From: Candidatus Woesearchaeota archaeon
Lineage (GTDB): Archaea; Nanobdellota; Nanobdellia; Woesearchaeales; B72-G16
Assembly (NCBI GenBank): GCA_003650545.1
Contig: QMQO01000007.1
Span: 1 to 41,573, forward strand
Direction of reading: 5' to 3'
DNA: 41,573 bases
Shown here: one piece after another, positions 41,433 through 41,573 of the stretch
Numbering within the stretch: the first letter of the stretch is position 1
Layout of the letters: each line of letters opens with the position of its first letter
Program-made: the position numbers and the translations under genes
The notes under the pieces: model-generated
Databases searched by the model: none
What the model was told of the DNA's origin: nothing
What the model saw: only the letters and a program-made list of their open reading frames with translations

Positions 41433-41573
41433 CTATGATGCCTTTCTTACGTTTTTCAACATCGCATAAATTATTGTAAGCAACTTCCTTGAAGTTGCTA
41501 TTATTGCAATATTTGTTCCTCTTCTCTTTCTAATCCTTAAGAAAAATGCTCTTAAGGATTTGTCGTGTTGCAC
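41433..41573 (-). mobile_element. IS110-type transposase, C-terminal fragment cut by window edge
   Basis: The minus strand encodes 46 residues that end at TAG (41433-41435) and continue past the right edge. The stretch KRRGTNIAIIATSRKLLTII is the C-terminal part of IS110/IS1111 transposases (Transposase_20), where a basic segment is followed by an A-x-A-R-K-L-L helix. These enzymes are RuvC-like recombinases that use a guide RNA. Two perfect inverted repeats lie in the coding part: 41480-41498 and 41532-41560. Whether the whole element is intact cannot be seen. Confidence 0.8.

Overview
The window comes from an AT-rich archaeal genome, most likely a DPANN lineage of the Woesearchaeota/Pacearchaeota type. 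The lineage name is an inference. The archaeal assignment rests on deoxyhypusine synthase, GatD/GatE, a two-ring Cdc48 ATPase, TruD, DUF763, DUF504, tandem Lrp-type regulators, BRE/TATA promoters of the CGAAA-TTTATAWA form, GGTGAT-type ribosome binding sites and a tRNA gene split by bulge-helix-bulge introns. Many secreted proteins carry an SGC or TGC lipobox. The class II aldolase is more typical of bacteria and suggests gene import.

Layout. 1-1907: two related lipoproteins, the second followed by an out-of-frame Kunitz-like Cys-rich tail. 1908-2214: a gene-free stretch rich in inverted repeats. 2254-6541: metallophosphoesterase, radical SAM protein (COG2108 type), TatD hydrolase, deoxyhypusine synthase and SpeD. 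6881-11988: a small conserved protein, cdc48 interrupted by a homing intein, and a lipoprotein. 12010-18644: gatD, a YkgJ-like Cys-cluster protein, DUF763, DUF504, an MJ1255-like glycosyltransferase, a gatE without the usual AspRS-like insertion, a regulator remnant and a methyltransferase.

18661-30156 is an amino-acid uptake island. It has one permease/ATPase set (livH, livM, livG, livF), three intact LivK-type binding proteins, one truncated LivK fused end-to-end with a two-gene ribbon-helix-helix cassette, and three divergently transcribed regulators (one TrmB, two tandem Lrp) beside the three intact binding proteins. The picture is one transporter core served by several separately controlled receptors.

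30288-36751: a double methyltransferase, a six-hairpin glycosidase flanked by two small Cys-rich proteins, a tRNA-Arg(CCU) gene, truD, a lipoprotein with two phospholipase-D motifs, and a membrane protein. 36821-40418 is a minus-strand carbon and redox cluster: malic enzyme, glutaredoxin, ferredoxin, class II aldolase and a ROK sugar kinase. The right edge holds a lipoprotein hydrolase and the 3' end of an IS110-type transposase followed by a row of hairpins.

The strongest unusual observation is the tRNA-Arg(CCU) gene at 34052-34208. Four separate insertions, in the D-loop, anticodon stem, anticodon loop and T-loop, each sit in a bulge-helix-bulge-like fold at the predicted cut sites. Removing 82 nt gives a perfect 75-nt tRNA. 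Second is the cdc48 intein, which lacks the nearly universal block B histidine. Functions are read from motifs and family knowledge only; no database search was run.
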